64,000 bases of DNA from positions 186,001-250,000 of the forward strand of contig NZ_JBFEFH010000005.1 of NCBI RefSeq assembly GCF_040717455.1, read 5' to 3'. Positions 24,190 to 33,515 of the stretch are shown here, in pieces. A program made the translations under genes and the position numbers. Position 1 is the stretch's first letter; each line of letters opens with the position of its first letter. The notes under the pieces are model-generated. The model worked only from the letters and a program-made list of their open reading frames with translations. It did not search any database and was not told the origin of the DNA. Origin of the DNA: Tautonia sp040717455 (lineage in GTDB: Bacteria; Planctomycetota; Planctomycetia; Isosphaerales; Isosphaeraceae).

Positions 24190-25191
24190 ATGGACCTTTC
24201 CACGGCGATCCACGAGCTTGAATCGCTCGAAGCCTCCGGCCTCGAATCGTTCCGCTCCTCAGGCCGGCCGGAGGAGGTCGAGGCCGCCCGGATCGAGTAC
24301 CTCGGCCTGAAGCAGGGGAAGATCAAGGCCGCCCAGGAGCGGCTGAAGCTGATCGAGCCCTCGGCCCGCAAGCAGTACGGCCAGCAGTTCAACGCCGTCA
24401 AGAAGGCGCTCGAGGCCGCCTGGGAAGCGGCCAGGGCACGGGTCGAGCGGCCCGAGTCGGCCGCCGTCGCCGGACTCGACGTGACCCGGCCCGGGAGCCC
24501 CCGGCCCCGGCTCGGCCACCGGCACCCCTTGACCCAGACGGCCGACGAGCTGATCGACCTGTTCGGCCGGCTCGGCTTCGGCGTGGCCAGGGGGCCCGAG
24601 GTCGAGGACGTCTTCCACAATTTCGAGGCGCTCAACATCCCCCCGTCTCATCCGGCCCGCGACCCGGCCGACAACTTCTACCTGAGCGACGGGGCCCTGC
24701 TCCGCAGCCAGACCAGCACGATCCAGATCCGCGTCATGGAGCGGCAGGCCCCCCCCGTCCGGATCGTCTCCATCGGCCGGGTCTACCGCCCGGACGAGGT
24801 CGACCCGACCCACTCGTTCATGTTTCATCAGATCGAGGGGTTGATGATCGACCGCGGGATCACGATGGCGCATCTCAAGAGCACCCTCCGCCTGTTCGCC
24901 GAGGGCTATCTCGGCGAGGACGTCCGGATCCGCTTCCGCCCCTCCTTCTTCCCGTTCACCGAGCCGAGCGTCGAGGTCGACATGCTCTGGCATGGCGGCG
25001 ACCGCTGGGTTGAAATGGGAGGAGCCGGGATGGTCGACCCGAACGTCCTCCGCGCGGTAGGCTATGATCCAGACGAGGTGACCGGGTTTGCCTTCGGTCT
25101 CGGGGTCGAGCGCCTCTGCATGAGGCGCCACGGGATCGACGACATCCGGCAGTTCACCTCGAATGACGTCCGGTTCCTGTCCCAGTTCTGA
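24190..25191 (+). CDS. pheS: Phenylalanyl-tRNA synthetase alpha subunit
   Basis: 333-residue class II catalytic subunit of the alpha2-beta2 PheRS. The N-terminal coiled coil is followed by the core: GHRHPLTQTADELIDLFGRLGF, FEALNIPPSHPARDPADNFY (motif 1 region), LLRSQTSTIQIRVM, VYRPDEVDPTHSFMFHQIEG (motif 2) and GFAFGLGVERLCMRRHGIDD (motif 3). Length is typical. The gene is about 150 bp after rplT. Its partner pheT is 1.1 kb downstream with two unrelated genes between. Confidence 0.97.
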   Translation: MDLSTAIHELESLEASGLESFRSSGRPEEVEAARIEYLGLKQGKIKAAQERLKLIEPSARKQYGQQFNAVKKALEAAWEAARARVERPESAAVAGLDVTRPGSPRPRLGHRHPLTQTADELIDLFGRLGFGVARGPEVEDVFHNFEALNIPPSHPARDPADNFYLSDGALLRSQTSTIQIRVMERQAPPVRIVSIGRVYRPDEVDPTHSFMFHQIEGLMIDRGITMAHLKSTLRLFAEGYLGEDVRIRFRPSFFPFTEPSVEVDMLWHGGDRWVEMGGAGMVDPNVLRAVGYDPDEVTGFAFGLGVERLCMRRHGIDDIRQFTSNDVRFLSQF

Positions 25192-25337
25192 CCCGGGATC
25201 GGATCGAGCGGCGCCGGCCGTCCGATGCCGCCCCCACCCGCGATCGACCACCCTCCCGACAGGCGGTTCCAGATCGAGCGCCCGGCCCGACCCTCGCCGC
25301 TCCGAGCATCGCCCCTGTCTCACCCGAGGTTTCGACG

Positions 25338-25577
25338 ATGTCCCAAGGCGAAGACCGCGTGATCGTCACCGCCGGCGCGACCGCCGGGCTGGCTGCAGCT
25401 CACCACCGCGACTTCCCCGAGATCCGGGCCGAGGGGGACACCCCCGCCGCCGCCGCCTCGCAACTGGTCAATCACCTGACCCGGGCGCTCGACTCGGCCC
25501 TGACCGACTGGCGCCGCGAGGCCATCGAACAGGCCATCGAAGACGTGAAGACCTACGCCGGGCCGACGAACGCCTAG
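25338..25577 (+). CDS. Small conserved protein of unknown function
   Basis: 79-residue soluble protein (RVIVTAGATAGLAAAHHRDF, then EIRAEGDTPAAAASQLVNHL, ending DVKTYAGPTNA). The short sheet-helix layout with a PEIRAEGDTPAAAAS segment recalls the small HicB-like fold, but there is no HicA partner and no clear DNA-binding tail. I do not assign a function. It lies between pheS and a Uma2 gene, codirectional, with a 30-bp gap to the latter. Confidence 0.65.
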   Translation: MSQGEDRVIVTAGATAGLAAAHHRDFPEIRAEGDTPAAAASQLVNHLTRALDSALTDWRREAIEQAIEDVKTYAGPTNA

Positions 25578-25607
25578 GCCCCCGGCCCCTTCGGAGGACC
25601 TTCCCCG

Positions 25608-26270
25608 ATGGCGACCGCGACCCGATCCCCGTACCCGGCGCCCCCCCCTGCCCCGGGATCGCCCGGCCGGCGACCCGCCCGCGTCCGGTTCACCGTCGAT
25701 GACTACCACCGGCTGGCCGAGCTTGGCTTCCTCCACGAAGATGCGCGGGTCGAGCTGGTTGAAGGGGATCTCATCGCGATGAGTCCGATCGGACCGAGAC
25801 ATGCCGACGTCGTTGACCGGCTCGTCGAGCTTCTTGTTCCTCTGCTGTTGCGTCGGGCGATCGTTCGCGTTCAGAATCCGCTCCGGCTGGACGAGCACTC
25901 GGAGCCCGAACCCGACCTGATGCTGGTCAACTGCCGTGAAGGTCGATATGCGTCTGCCCATCCTCGGCCAGACGATGTCCTGCTCCTGATCGAGGTGATG
26001 GATTCCTCGGCCGACTACGACCGGGGCACCAAGCTCGGATTGTATGCTCGGTTCGCCGTGACCGAGGTCTGGCTGATCGACCTGACCGAGCAACGGATCG
26101 AACTCCATCGCTCGCCGAACGAAGGGACATACACCGAACGGTTGATCCGAAGCCGGGGGCAGACGGTCGCCCCGACTCGCTTTCCCGATGTCGAGCTGGA
26201 CGTGGACGCCATTTTGGGACCTGGCGCTACCGCTGCCGGGCCGGGTCCGCTGCCGCCTCCCCGCGCCTGA
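25608..26270 (+). CDS. Uma2 family (DUF820) nuclease-like protein
   Basis: 220-residue protein with the PD-(D/E)XK-like Uma2 core. FTVDDYHRLAELGFLHEDARVELVEGDLIAMSP is the family N-terminus. The putative catalytic residues fall in SEPEPDLMLV (Asp) and LLIEVMDSS (Glu), followed by YARFAVTEVWLIDL. Uma2 proteins occur in multiple copies in cyanobacteria and planctomycetes. A restriction-endonuclease-like fold is known, but the substrate is not. This copy is placed between pheS and pheT. Confidence 0.88.
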   Translation: MATATRSPYPAPPPAPGSPGRRPARVRFTVDDYHRLAELGFLHEDARVELVEGDLIAMSPIGPRHADVVDRLVELLVPLLLRRAIVRVQNPLRLDEHSEPEPDLMLVNCREGRYASAHPRPDDVLLLIEVMDSSADYDRGTKLGLYARFAVTEVWLIDLTEQRIELHRSPNEGTYTERLIRSRGQTVAPTRFPDVELDVDAILGPGATAAGPGPLPPPRA

Positions 26271-26314
26271 TCGTGACCTCAATCTTTTTTTGAACGCCGC
26301 CGAACCCTACCATC

Positions 26315-28339
26315 ATGATCGTCAGTTGGAACTGGTTGACCGAGTACGTCCGGCTCGACATGTCGGCCGATGAGCTGGCCGATCGCCTGGCCCTGACGGG
26401 CCTGAACCACGAAGGCACGGCCGAGGTCGGTGGCGACCTGGCCATCGACCTCGAGGTCACGAGCAACCGCCCCGATTGCCTCGGGCATCTCGGGGTGGCC
26501 CGCGAGATCGCCGCGGTCTTCGGCGGCAGGGACTTCCGGGAACCCCAGCCGGCCCCGACGGCCTCCGGCCCCGCCGTGACGGCCGCCACCGCCGTGGCGA
26601 TCGAGGAACCGGGCCTCTGCCCCCGATTCACGGCTCGGGTCGTCACCGGGGCGAAGGTCGGCCCGAGCCCCTGGTGGATGCGGAAACGCCTGGAAACCCT
26701 GGGCGTGCGCTGCATCAACAATATTGTCGACATCACCAACTATGTGATGTTCGAATGCGGCCAACCCCTGCACGCCTACGACCTGAGGACCCTTGCCGAA
26801 CGGCGGCTCGTCGTCCGGAAGGCCCGCCCCAACGAGCAGCTCGTGGCCATCAACGGGAAGACGTATGAACTGACTCCCGAGATGCTGGTCATCGCCGACG
26901 CCCGGCGCCCGGTCGGCCTGGCCGGGGTGATGGGCGGCCTGGAGACCGAGATCGGCGACCAGACGACCGACATCCTGATCGAGGCCGCCCAGTTCGACGC
27001 CCTGACCGTGCGGCGAACCTCGCGGGGGCTCGGCCTGATGAGCCCGTCGAGCTACCGCTTCGAGCGGCCGATGGACCCCGAGCGGACCGACTGGGCCAGC
27101 AGGCGATGCGCCCAGCTGATCGTGGAGCTTGCCGGCGGCACCTTGCACGACGGGGTGATCGACCAGTCGTCCGAGCCTCCCCCCGAGCGGCCGGCGGTCA
27201 TGCTCCGGTTCTCCCAGATCAACCGGGTGCTGGGAATCGAGATCCCCCGGGTGCGGGTCGAGGCGATTTTCGAGTCGCTCGGCCTGGAGCGGATCTGGCA
27301 CGACGAGCACGCGGCCACCTTCCGCCCGCCCACCTGGCGGAGCGACCTGGAGCGGGAGATCGACCTGATCGAGGAAGCGGCCCGCGTCTACGGATATGAG
27401 CATATTCCCGAAGATCAGCCGGTCCCGCTGGCCGCGTCGAGCCTCGGCCGCCGCGAGCGGATCGAGCGGGCCGTGCGCGACGCCCTGACCGGCCTCGGGT
27501 TCGACGAGGCGGTCTGCTTCAGCCTCGTGCCCGATGAGCTGGTCGCGCCGCTCGACCCCCTACCCGTCGAGCCGCCGATCCGGGCCGAGCACGCCGACTT
27601 CCGCAAGAACAGCGCCCTGCGGCAGAGCCTCGTCCCGAGCCTCCTGGCCGCGCGGTCGTACAACCAGTCGCACGGCAATGCCGACGCCCGGCTGTTCGAG
27701 GTGGCCCACGTCTACCTGCCCCGGGCCGAGCGTCCGTTGCCGGATGAATCCCCCCGCGTCGCCCTGGTGGCCGGGGCCGACTTCTTCGAGGTCAAGGGGA
27801 TCGTGGAGGCCCTGCTCGATCGGCTCCACCTGGCGGATCGGCTCGTCTGCCGGCCGGCTTCCCCCTCTCCGATGGCGGCGGGTCGATCGGCCGAGCTGCT
27901 GCTCGGGGACCTGCACCTCGGCTACGCGGGCGAGATCGACGCCGAGGCGGCGCGGCGGTTCGGCCTGAAAGGCCCCTGCGCCGCGGCCGAGCTGGGGCTG
28001 GACGCCCTGATCGACCGGGCCGATCTCGCGCCCAGTTATCAGGCGGTGCCGATCTATCCGGGGGTCATGCGCGACCTGTCGCTGGTGGTCGAGAAGTCCC
28101 TGCCGTGGTCGTCGCTCGCCGAGGCCGCCCGCGACGCCGGCGGGTCGCTCCTGGAGTCGGTCGAGTTCCTCGACACCTTCGAGGGGGCCGGGATCCCGGA
28201 AGGCTGTCACAGCCTCCACTTCGGCCTGACCTTCCGGAGCGCCGATCGCACCCTGACCGGCGAGGAAGTCGAGGCGTCGATCCGGAAGATCATCGACGCC
28301 TGCCGGGCGCGATTCAACGCGACCCTCCGGGCCTCCTGA
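26315..28339 (+). CDS. pheT: Phenylalanyl-tRNA synthetase beta subunit lacking the EMAP/tRNA-bind domain
   Basis: 674-residue beta subunit. The N-terminal segment (MIVSWNWLTEYVRLDMSADE) passes directly from TGLNHEGTAEV to DLEVTSNRPDCLGHLGVAREIA. The EMAP/OB-fold domain of about 110 residues that normally sits there (residues 40-150 in the approximately 800-residue enzyme) is therefore absent. The B3/B4 editing region (RVVTGAKVGPSPWWMRKRLE, VDITNYVMFECGQPLHAYD), B5 and the C-terminal FDX-ACB domain (YPGVMRDLSLVVEKSLPWSS, ending FNATLRAS) are present. Confidence 0.95.
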   Translation: MIVSWNWLTEYVRLDMSADELADRLALTGLNHEGTAEVGGDLAIDLEVTSNRPDCLGHLGVAREIAAVFGGRDFREPQPAPTASGPAVTAATAVAIEEPGLCPRFTARVVTGAKVGPSPWWMRKRLETLGVRCINNIVDITNYVMFECGQPLHAYDLRTLAERRLVVRKARPNEQLVAINGKTYELTPEMLVIADARRPVGLAGVMGGLETEIGDQTTDILIEAAQFDALTVRRTSRGLGLMSPSSYRFERPMDPERTDWASRRCAQLIVELAGGTLHDGVIDQSSEPPPERPAVMLRFSQINRVLGIEIPRVRVEAIFESLGLERIWHDEHAATFRPPTWRSDLEREIDLIEEAARVYGYEHIPEDQPVPLAASSLGRRERIERAVRDALTGLGFDEAVCFSLVPDELVAPLDPLPVEPPIRAEHADFRKNSALRQSLVPSLLAARSYNQSHGNADARLFEVAHVYLPRAERPLPDESPRVALVAGADFFEVKGIVEALLDRLHLADRLVCRPASPSPMAAGRSAELLLGDLHLGYAGEIDAEAARRFGLKGPCAAAELGLDALIDRADLAPSYQAVPIYPGVMRDLSLVVEKSLPWSSLAEAARDAGGSLLESVEFLDTFEGAGIPEGCHSLHFGLTFRSADRTLTGEEVEASIRKIIDACRARFNATLRAS

Positions 28340-28406
28340 CGAGGAGCGCGCCCGGGGGCCGCTTCGGCCGGTGATGATCCGAGGGATCGCGTCGAGGCCC
28401 CATCGG

Positions 28407-28703
28407 TCAGGGGGTTTCTGGCTCCGGGGCGGGGGCGTCGAGGGGAGGGGCGATGGCGACCGGGGCGTCGGGATCGGCATCGGCGTCGCCCGAGTCCTCG
28501 ACGACCGGGGCGTCTTCGGCCACGGGGCCGGGGTCGGCCACGGCGTCAAGCTCGGAAGGGCTGACGACCTCGGGCGCGGCGTCGCCGAAGTCGATGCCCT
28601 CGTCGATCCCGCCATCTCCCCCGCCGCCGCAGCCGGCCAGGCCGACGGCGAGGGTGAAGGTCCAGCCGATCGAGAGCAAGGTTCGGAACGAGGGGTTCGT
28701 CAT
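28407..28703 (-). CDS. Small acidic lipoprotein
   Basis: 98-residue exported protein. The signal peptide TLLSIGWTFTLAVGLAGC has lipobox LAGC, followed by a Gly run and an acidic Pro/Ala/Asp tail with no folded domain (VSPSELDAVADPGPVAEDAP). The ATG at 28703 precedes the signal peptide; the longer reading to 28805 is less likely. A TATAAC element on the minus strand at 28787-28782 could be its -10. It is convergent with pheT and divergent from the GTPase gene. Confidence 0.65.
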   Translation of the reverse strand: MTNPSFRTLLSIGWTFTLAVGLAGCGGGGDGGIDEGIDFGDAAPEVVSPSELDAVADPGPVAEDAPVVEDSGDADADPDAPVAIAPPLDAPAPEPETP

Positions 28704-28971
28704 CGGGGCGAGTCTCCTGATTGGGAAGCCGCAGCGATCGCGGGCCGATTCCCCCCGTTGGGAACGGCCCGGCTCGTCGCCGTTATAGCGATCGGGCCGG
28801 GCCAAGACTACCGGGCCGTTGCGATCGACTTGAAAATCGAGGGGAGCGGGCGGACGATAGGGGTTCGATTCCGCGTCCGATGATCGTGGTGAACGCGGGA
28901 CGATCCGGCAACGCTTGCCCGGTCGGTCGGGCGTTCGCGAGTGATCGCGCTCTCACGAGGGGGATTTCGAC

Positions 28972-30555
28972 GTGCTCCGAAACTGGCGGGCCTGGGTGCT
29001 CATCGCCCTGATCGTGGTGCCGTTCGGCCTTTACGTCGTCATCGGTTCCCTCTGGCTGCTGGAACACGGCTGGCTCTGGGTGACGGCGGTCGCCCTGGGC
29101 TGGATCGGTTCGTATGCGCTCTTCGCCTACCTGGCGGACCGCTGGACCCGGTCGTCGTCGAACACGCTCCTGCCGCCGCTCGACTGGGACGCGCCGCATA
29201 CCTTCAGCCCGCGCGACCGGGCCGCCTGGGAGATCGTGCAGGGGATGTCGAAGCGGGCCGACGAGGCGGCGATCGAGGCCCTGACGGTGGGTGACATCTA
29301 CATCAACACCGGCCGGGAACTGGCCGTCGCCCTGGCGAGGCACTATCACCCGGGCGCCCGAGACCCGATGGACAACGTCTCGGTCGTCGAGCTGCTGACG
29401 GCGCTCGAACTGGCCGCCGAGGACCTGAACCGGCTCTGCCGGCAGATCCCCGGCGGCGACATCGTCACCCCCGGGCACTGGAAGCAGGCGATCGACGCGG
29501 CGAACCTGGTGAACAAGGCCAACGAGATTTACACCTACCTGCTCCCGCTGTTCGCCCCGGTGGCGGGGGTGGCCCGGCTCGGCACGCAGAAGCTGATCGC
29601 GCAGCCGGCCTGGCGGAACATGCAGCGTTCGTTGATGCGGTGGTTCTTCCGGGCCTACATCAACCGGCTCGGCCTGCACCTGGTCGAACTCTACAGCGGC
29701 CGCCTGGCGATCGGCTCGGAGCACTACCGGCGCCTGACCCGGCGGGTGCATGACCGGGCGAATGCCAAGCACGACGAGGGGCCGACCCCGGTGATCGCCG
29801 TCGCGGGGGGTCGGGGGGCGGGCAAGTCGCTCCTGATCGCCGCCCTGGAGAAGACGATCGGCGACGAGGACCTCGCCGGGGTCAAGGCGAAGCTGATCGA
29901 GGCGGGCCGCGAGCCGGGGCTGGCCGATCGGCTGGCTTCGGTGTCGTTCCTGGAGATCCCTGGGTTTCGAGCCATGCCGGGGCCGGACACGGCCCGGGAG
30001 CGGACCAGCCGGAAGGACGCCGTGGCCGCGGCCGAGGGGGGCGATTTCCTGATCCTCGTGGCCGATGCCTCGCGAGGGGACCTGAGCGACGACCTGAACT
30101 TCTGCCGCGAGTGGATCGAGTCGTATCAGGAGCGGCCGCACCTCGATCGCCCCCCCGCATTGGTCGTCGTGACCGGGTTCAACCGATTCCGGGACGTGTC
30201 CGACTTCCGGGGGTCCGGCGCCCCGAACGGGTCGGGCGTGGGGACGACCCTGAAGCCGATCGCCCGGGACGAGGCCATCGCCGCGCTCAAAGCCGAGCTG
30301 CCGGAGGGGATCAACCGCGTGATCGCCGTCGAGCTGGGCGATCAGGCCCCGGGGGCGGTGGCCGAGACCGTCTTGCCGGCGATCGCCCGGCGGCTGCCGG
30401 AGGCCGAGCGCATCGCCTTGCTCCGGCACCTGCACCGGCAATCGAACCGATCGAAGGCGCGGCGCTTTATCTCGTCGGTCGGGAGCCAGGGGAAGTACCT
30501 CTGGCAGTCGGTCCGACAGCGTTCGAGTTCGCGACGCGAGGAGGAGGACGAGTGA
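28972..30555 (+). CDS. Membrane-anchored P-loop GTPase-like protein
   Basis: 527 residues. Two N-terminal transmembrane helices (VLIALIVVPFGLYVVIGSLW and a following WVTAVALGWIGSYALFAYLA) precede a helical region. A P-loop NTPase domain starts at VIAVAGGRGAGKSLLIAAL (GKS at about 284-286). LEIPGF resembles a degenerate DxxG switch, and PPALVVVTGFNRF may be a diverged NKxD strand. The arrangement recalls YcjX/DUF697-associated GTPases involved in envelope processes. A GTG start at 28972 is used, with GAGGGGG upstream. It is divergent from the lipoprotein gene. Confidence 0.75.
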   Translation: MLRNWRAWVLIALIVVPFGLYVVIGSLWLLEHGWLWVTAVALGWIGSYALFAYLADRWTRSSSNTLLPPLDWDAPHTFSPRDRAAWEIVQGMSKRADEAAIEALTVGDIYINTGRELAVALARHYHPGARDPMDNVSVVELLTALELAAEDLNRLCRQIPGGDIVTPGHWKQAIDAANLVNKANEIYTYLLPLFAPVAGVARLGTQKLIAQPAWRNMQRSLMRWFFRAYINRLGLHLVELYSGRLAIGSEHYRRLTRRVHDRANAKHDEGPTPVIAVAGGRGAGKSLLIAALEKTIGDEDLAGVKAKLIEAGREPGLADRLASVSFLEIPGFRAMPGPDTARERTSRKDAVAAAEGGDFLILVADASRGDLSDDLNFCREWIESYQERPHLDRPPALVVVTGFNRFRDVSDFRGSGAPNGSGVGTTLKPIARDEAIAALKAELPEGINRVIAVELGDQAPGAVAETVLPAIARRLPEAERIALLRHLHRQSNRSKARRFISSVGSQGKYLWQSVRQRSSSRREEEDE

Positions 30556-30594
30556 CCTCGCCTCGATCGGGGGTTTCGCCAGGTGTCCCCGTCG

Positions 30595-32025
30595 TCACCG
30601 CGACGACGGGGAGGTCTGCTGGGCCTCCTTCCAGATCGGGTCGTAGACCTCCTTGTCGAAGGGCGGACAGCCGGTGGCGAACTGGCCCAGGTCGTTGTGC
30701 TTCGACCGCATCAGGGCCGTGCAATAGCTGAAGGTCCGGCAGATGCGCTTGCGGTCGAGCGGTCGGCCTTCGAGGACGAATCGGGCGAAGTCGGGGTGCG
30801 AGAGGGAGGCCCGCCCGACGCCGACGACCGAGACTCGGCCGTCTCGGATGTTGGCGGCCCCGGCCTGGAAGATGAACGCCTGGAGCCAGGAATAGCCGGA
30901 GCCGAGGATCGGCAGGTCGGGATAGGCCGATTGGATCTGCTCGGTCAGGCGGAAGTGGCGGTCGACGCCGATCAAGGGGTGCTCGGGCGTCTCGTAGCCG
31001 TCGGGGGGGGGATACTCGAAGGGCCGGATGATGTGGGGGCTGCCGTACGGGTTGCCCATCGTGACGTTGACCATGGCCACGCCGAGGTCGCGGAGCAGGC
31101 CGATCAGGCGGATCGGCTCGTCGAGGTCGGGCCGGGTGTGGTCCTCGGGATCGGTCCCCCAGGAGGACGGCAGCGGGTAGGAGACGTCTTCCGGCTCGCC
31201 GAGCTGGTCGGCCCCGGTCCGCCAGGGGATGCCGTCGTAGACGTTCATCCGGGTGGCGATCATCAAGGCCGGCAGGCGGTCGCGGATGCGGGCCACGACC
31301 TCGCGGATGAACCGGGTCCGGTTCTCGAACGACCCGCCGTACTTGCCGGGGCGGGTGTGGCTGGAGAGCAGCTCGCAGAGCAGGTAGCGGTGGCACTGCT
31401 TCAGGTCGATGAAGTCGAAGCCGACCCGGGCGGCGACCTCGGCGGCCTCGACGTAACGATGTTGTAAACGGTCGAGGTCGTCGTCGGAGAGGAGCGGGGT
31501 GTCGGCGTCGGCGGAGCGACCGGTCTGACGGTCGAGGATGGTGCGGGGGTCGAGCCAGGGGTCGTGCTGGGCCAGCAGCGGCCGGGGGACGCTGTAGCGG
31601 CCCGAGTGGGTCAGTTGCAGGCCGACGAGCAGGTCGGAGTCGTCTCCCCAGGCGTCGCGGTGCGACCGGCGGCACTGGTCGAGCAACCGGGCGAGGCCGT
31701 CGGCTCGGGCCGCGTCGCAGACGAGTTGCCGGGTATTGGCCCGTCCTTCGGGGACGACGGCGGCGGCCTCTCCCCAGATGAGCTTGGCCCCGCCGTCGCC
31801 GAAGCGCCGGTAGCGCCGGAGGGTCAAGTCGCCGGGACTGCCGTCAAGCTCGCCGTCGCAGCCTTCCATCGGGTGAATGGCCAGGCGATTGCCGACGGTC
31901 CGACCACCGATCGAGAGCGATTGGGCCAGCGGGGAGAGATCGTCGGAGAGCCGAATGTCGAGGCCCATCGCCGTGGCATCCGCCAGCAGGGCGTCGGCGG
32001 TCTTGTACTTGAAATATCGGGACAC
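30595..32025 (-). CDS. NADH:flavin oxidoreductase (Old Yellow Enzyme family)
   Basis: 476-residue FMN-dependent TIM-barrel reductase. NRLAIHPMEGCDG binds FMN, GLQLTHSGRYSVP and DLKQCHRYLLCELLSSHTRPGKYGGSFENRTRF are the substrate-site blocks. At the C-terminus ILGSGYSWLQ and VGVGRASLSHPDFARFVLEG are the phosphate-binding part. It resembles the barrel of 2,4-dienoyl-CoA reductases but lacks their flavodoxin-like half. Cys residues near the end (ICRTFSYC, then ATGC) could be remnants of the Fe-S site. A GTG start at 32025 with GGAG upstream is chosen. It is divergent from sufS. Confidence 0.88.
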   Translation of the reverse strand: MSRYFKYKTADALLADATAMGLDIRLSDDLSPLAQSLSIGGRTVGNRLAIHPMEGCDGELDGSPGDLTLRRYRRFGDGGAKLIWGEAAAVVPEGRANTRQLVCDAARADGLARLLDQCRRSHRDAWGDDSDLLVGLQLTHSGRYSVPRPLLAQHDPWLDPRTILDRQTGRSADADTPLLSDDDLDRLQHRYVEAAEVAARVGFDFIDLKQCHRYLLCELLSSHTRPGKYGGSFENRTRFIREVVARIRDRLPALMIATRMNVYDGIPWRTGADQLGEPEDVSYPLPSSWGTDPEDHTRPDLDEPIRLIGLLRDLGVAMVNVTMGNPYGSPHIIRPFEYPPPDGYETPEHPLIGVDRHFRLTEQIQSAYPDLPILGSGYSWLQAFIFQAGAANIRDGRVSVVGVGRASLSHPDFARFVLEGRPLDRKRICRTFSYCTALMRSKHNDLGQFATGCPPFDKEVYDPIWKEAQQTSPSSR

Positions 32026-32173
32026 GAGGCAAACTCCCGGGGATCGAGACGACGGGTCAAACCCCATTGTTTCGGTTGAGAACGATCGAGGGAAGACCGA
32101 GCAAGATCGCCTCGAATCTCGTATGATGGAAAGCATATCGCCCGGCCCTCTCTTGAAGCCAGCCCACCGGAGC

Positions 32174-33445
32174 ATGATGGCGACCGTTGACTCTCCTTTG
32201 CCTCGGCACGACGACCTGAAGGCCGATTTCCCGGGCCTGCACCAGGAAATCCGGCCGGGCGTCCGCCTGACGTACCTCGACAACGCGGCCACGACGTTGA
32301 AGCCCTGGAGCGTGATCCGGGCGGTCCAGGCGTACGACTCGGACTATCCGGCCAACGTCCATCGCGGGATCCACGCGCTGAGCGAGCGGGCGACCGAGGC
32401 GTACGAGGCGGCCCGGGAGGCCGTGGCCCGCTTCATCGGGGCCGCCGAGGCCGAGGAGGTCATCTGGACCCGAGGGACGACGGATGCCATCAACCTCGTC
32501 GCCCAGTCGTGGGGGCGGACGTTCTTGAAGGAAGGGGATGAGATCGTCCTGACCGACCTGGAGCACCATTCGAACCTCATCCCCTGGCAGATGCTGGCGA
32601 AGGAAAAAGGGTTGACCCTCCGCTTCGCCGAGGTCACCGACGACGGCCGCCTGGAGTCCGAGGCCGTGGGGAGGCTCCTGTCGGACCGGACGAAGATCGT
32701 GGCCATCACGGCCATGTCGAACGTGCTGGGGACGGTGACGCCGCTGGAGGCGATCATTGGACAGGCGCACGACCGGGGGGCGGTCGTCGTGGTGGACGGG
32801 GCGCAGGGGGTCGCGCACCGGGCGATCGACGTGGGCAAGCTCGGGATCGACTTCCTCGCCTTCTCCGGCCACAAGATGTGCGGGCCGACGGGCGTCGGCG
32901 TGCTCTACGGCCGTCGCGAGCACCTGGAGGCGATGCCGCCGGCCTGGGGGGGCGGCAGCATGGTGACCCGGGTCACCCGCGAAGGGGCCGAGTGGAACGA
33001 CCTGCCCTACAAGTTCGAGCCGGGGACCCCGCCGATCGCGCAGGCGATCGGCCTGGGGGCGGCGATCGAGTACCTCTCACACTTCGACCCGGCCGCCGTG
33101 ATGGCCCATGAACGTCACTTGATGGAGCATGCCCACCGATTGCTCGAAGGCACCCCCGGGGTCCGGATCCTCGGCCCGGGCCCGGAGCACAAGGGGGGGA
33201 TCCTCAGCATGGACATCGAGGGGGTGCACCCGCACGACCTGGCCACGCTGCTCGACCGGGAAGGGGTGGCCATCCGGGCCGGCCAGCACTGCGCGATGCC
33301 CCTGCACCAGCGGTTCGGCCTGATGGCCAGCGCCCGGGCCAGTGCCTACCTGTACAACTCGACCGAGGATTTCGACCGCCTGGCCGACGCGATCGGCAAG
33401 GCCATCCGCCTGGTCCGGGACCGTCAATCGCGGCGGGGCCGTTGA
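32174..33445 (+). CDS. sufS: Cysteine desulfurase SufS
   Basis: 423-residue PLP enzyme that takes sulfur from cysteine for Fe-S cluster assembly. The PLP lysine is K234 in FSGHKMCGPTG, the persulfide cysteine is C373 in IRAGQHCAMP, and TDLEHHSNLIPW holds the PLP-stacking His. RTKIVAITAMSNVLGT and VDGAQ are also conserved. The RxGxHCxxP form marks the group II SufS/CsdA type. ATG 32174 or 32177 may be used; GGAG is close upstream. It is followed 70 bp later by the SufU scaffold gene. Confidence 0.96.
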   Translation: MMATVDSPLPRHDDLKADFPGLHQEIRPGVRLTYLDNAATTLKPWSVIRAVQAYDSDYPANVHRGIHALSERATEAYEAAREAVARFIGAAEAEEVIWTRGTTDAINLVAQSWGRTFLKEGDEIVLTDLEHHSNLIPWQMLAKEKGLTLRFAEVTDDGRLESEAVGRLLSDRTKIVAITAMSNVLGTVTPLEAIIGQAHDRGAVVVVDGAQGVAHRAIDVGKLGIDFLAFSGHKMCGPTGVGVLYGRREHLEAMPPAWGGGSMVTRVTREGAEWNDLPYKFEPGTPPIAQAIGLGAAIEYLSHFDPAAVMAHERHLMEHAHRLLEGTPGVRILGPGPEHKGGILSMDIEGVHPHDLATLLDREGVAIRAGQHCAMPLHQRFGLMASARASAYLYNSTEDFDRLADAIGKAIRLVRDRQSRRGR

Positions 33446-33515
33446 CCGCGATTCGAGATCCCTCCCCCCCCCTCCTTCCCCCGATCCCAACAGGCAGAGA
33501 GAGGACGATCCGTTA

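Noticed and set aside
28861..28990. Possible tRNA-like sequence (ATAGGGGTTCGATTCCGCG) before the GTPase gene
   Set aside because: Only a T-arm-like string; no acceptor or anticodon stem can be folded around it.
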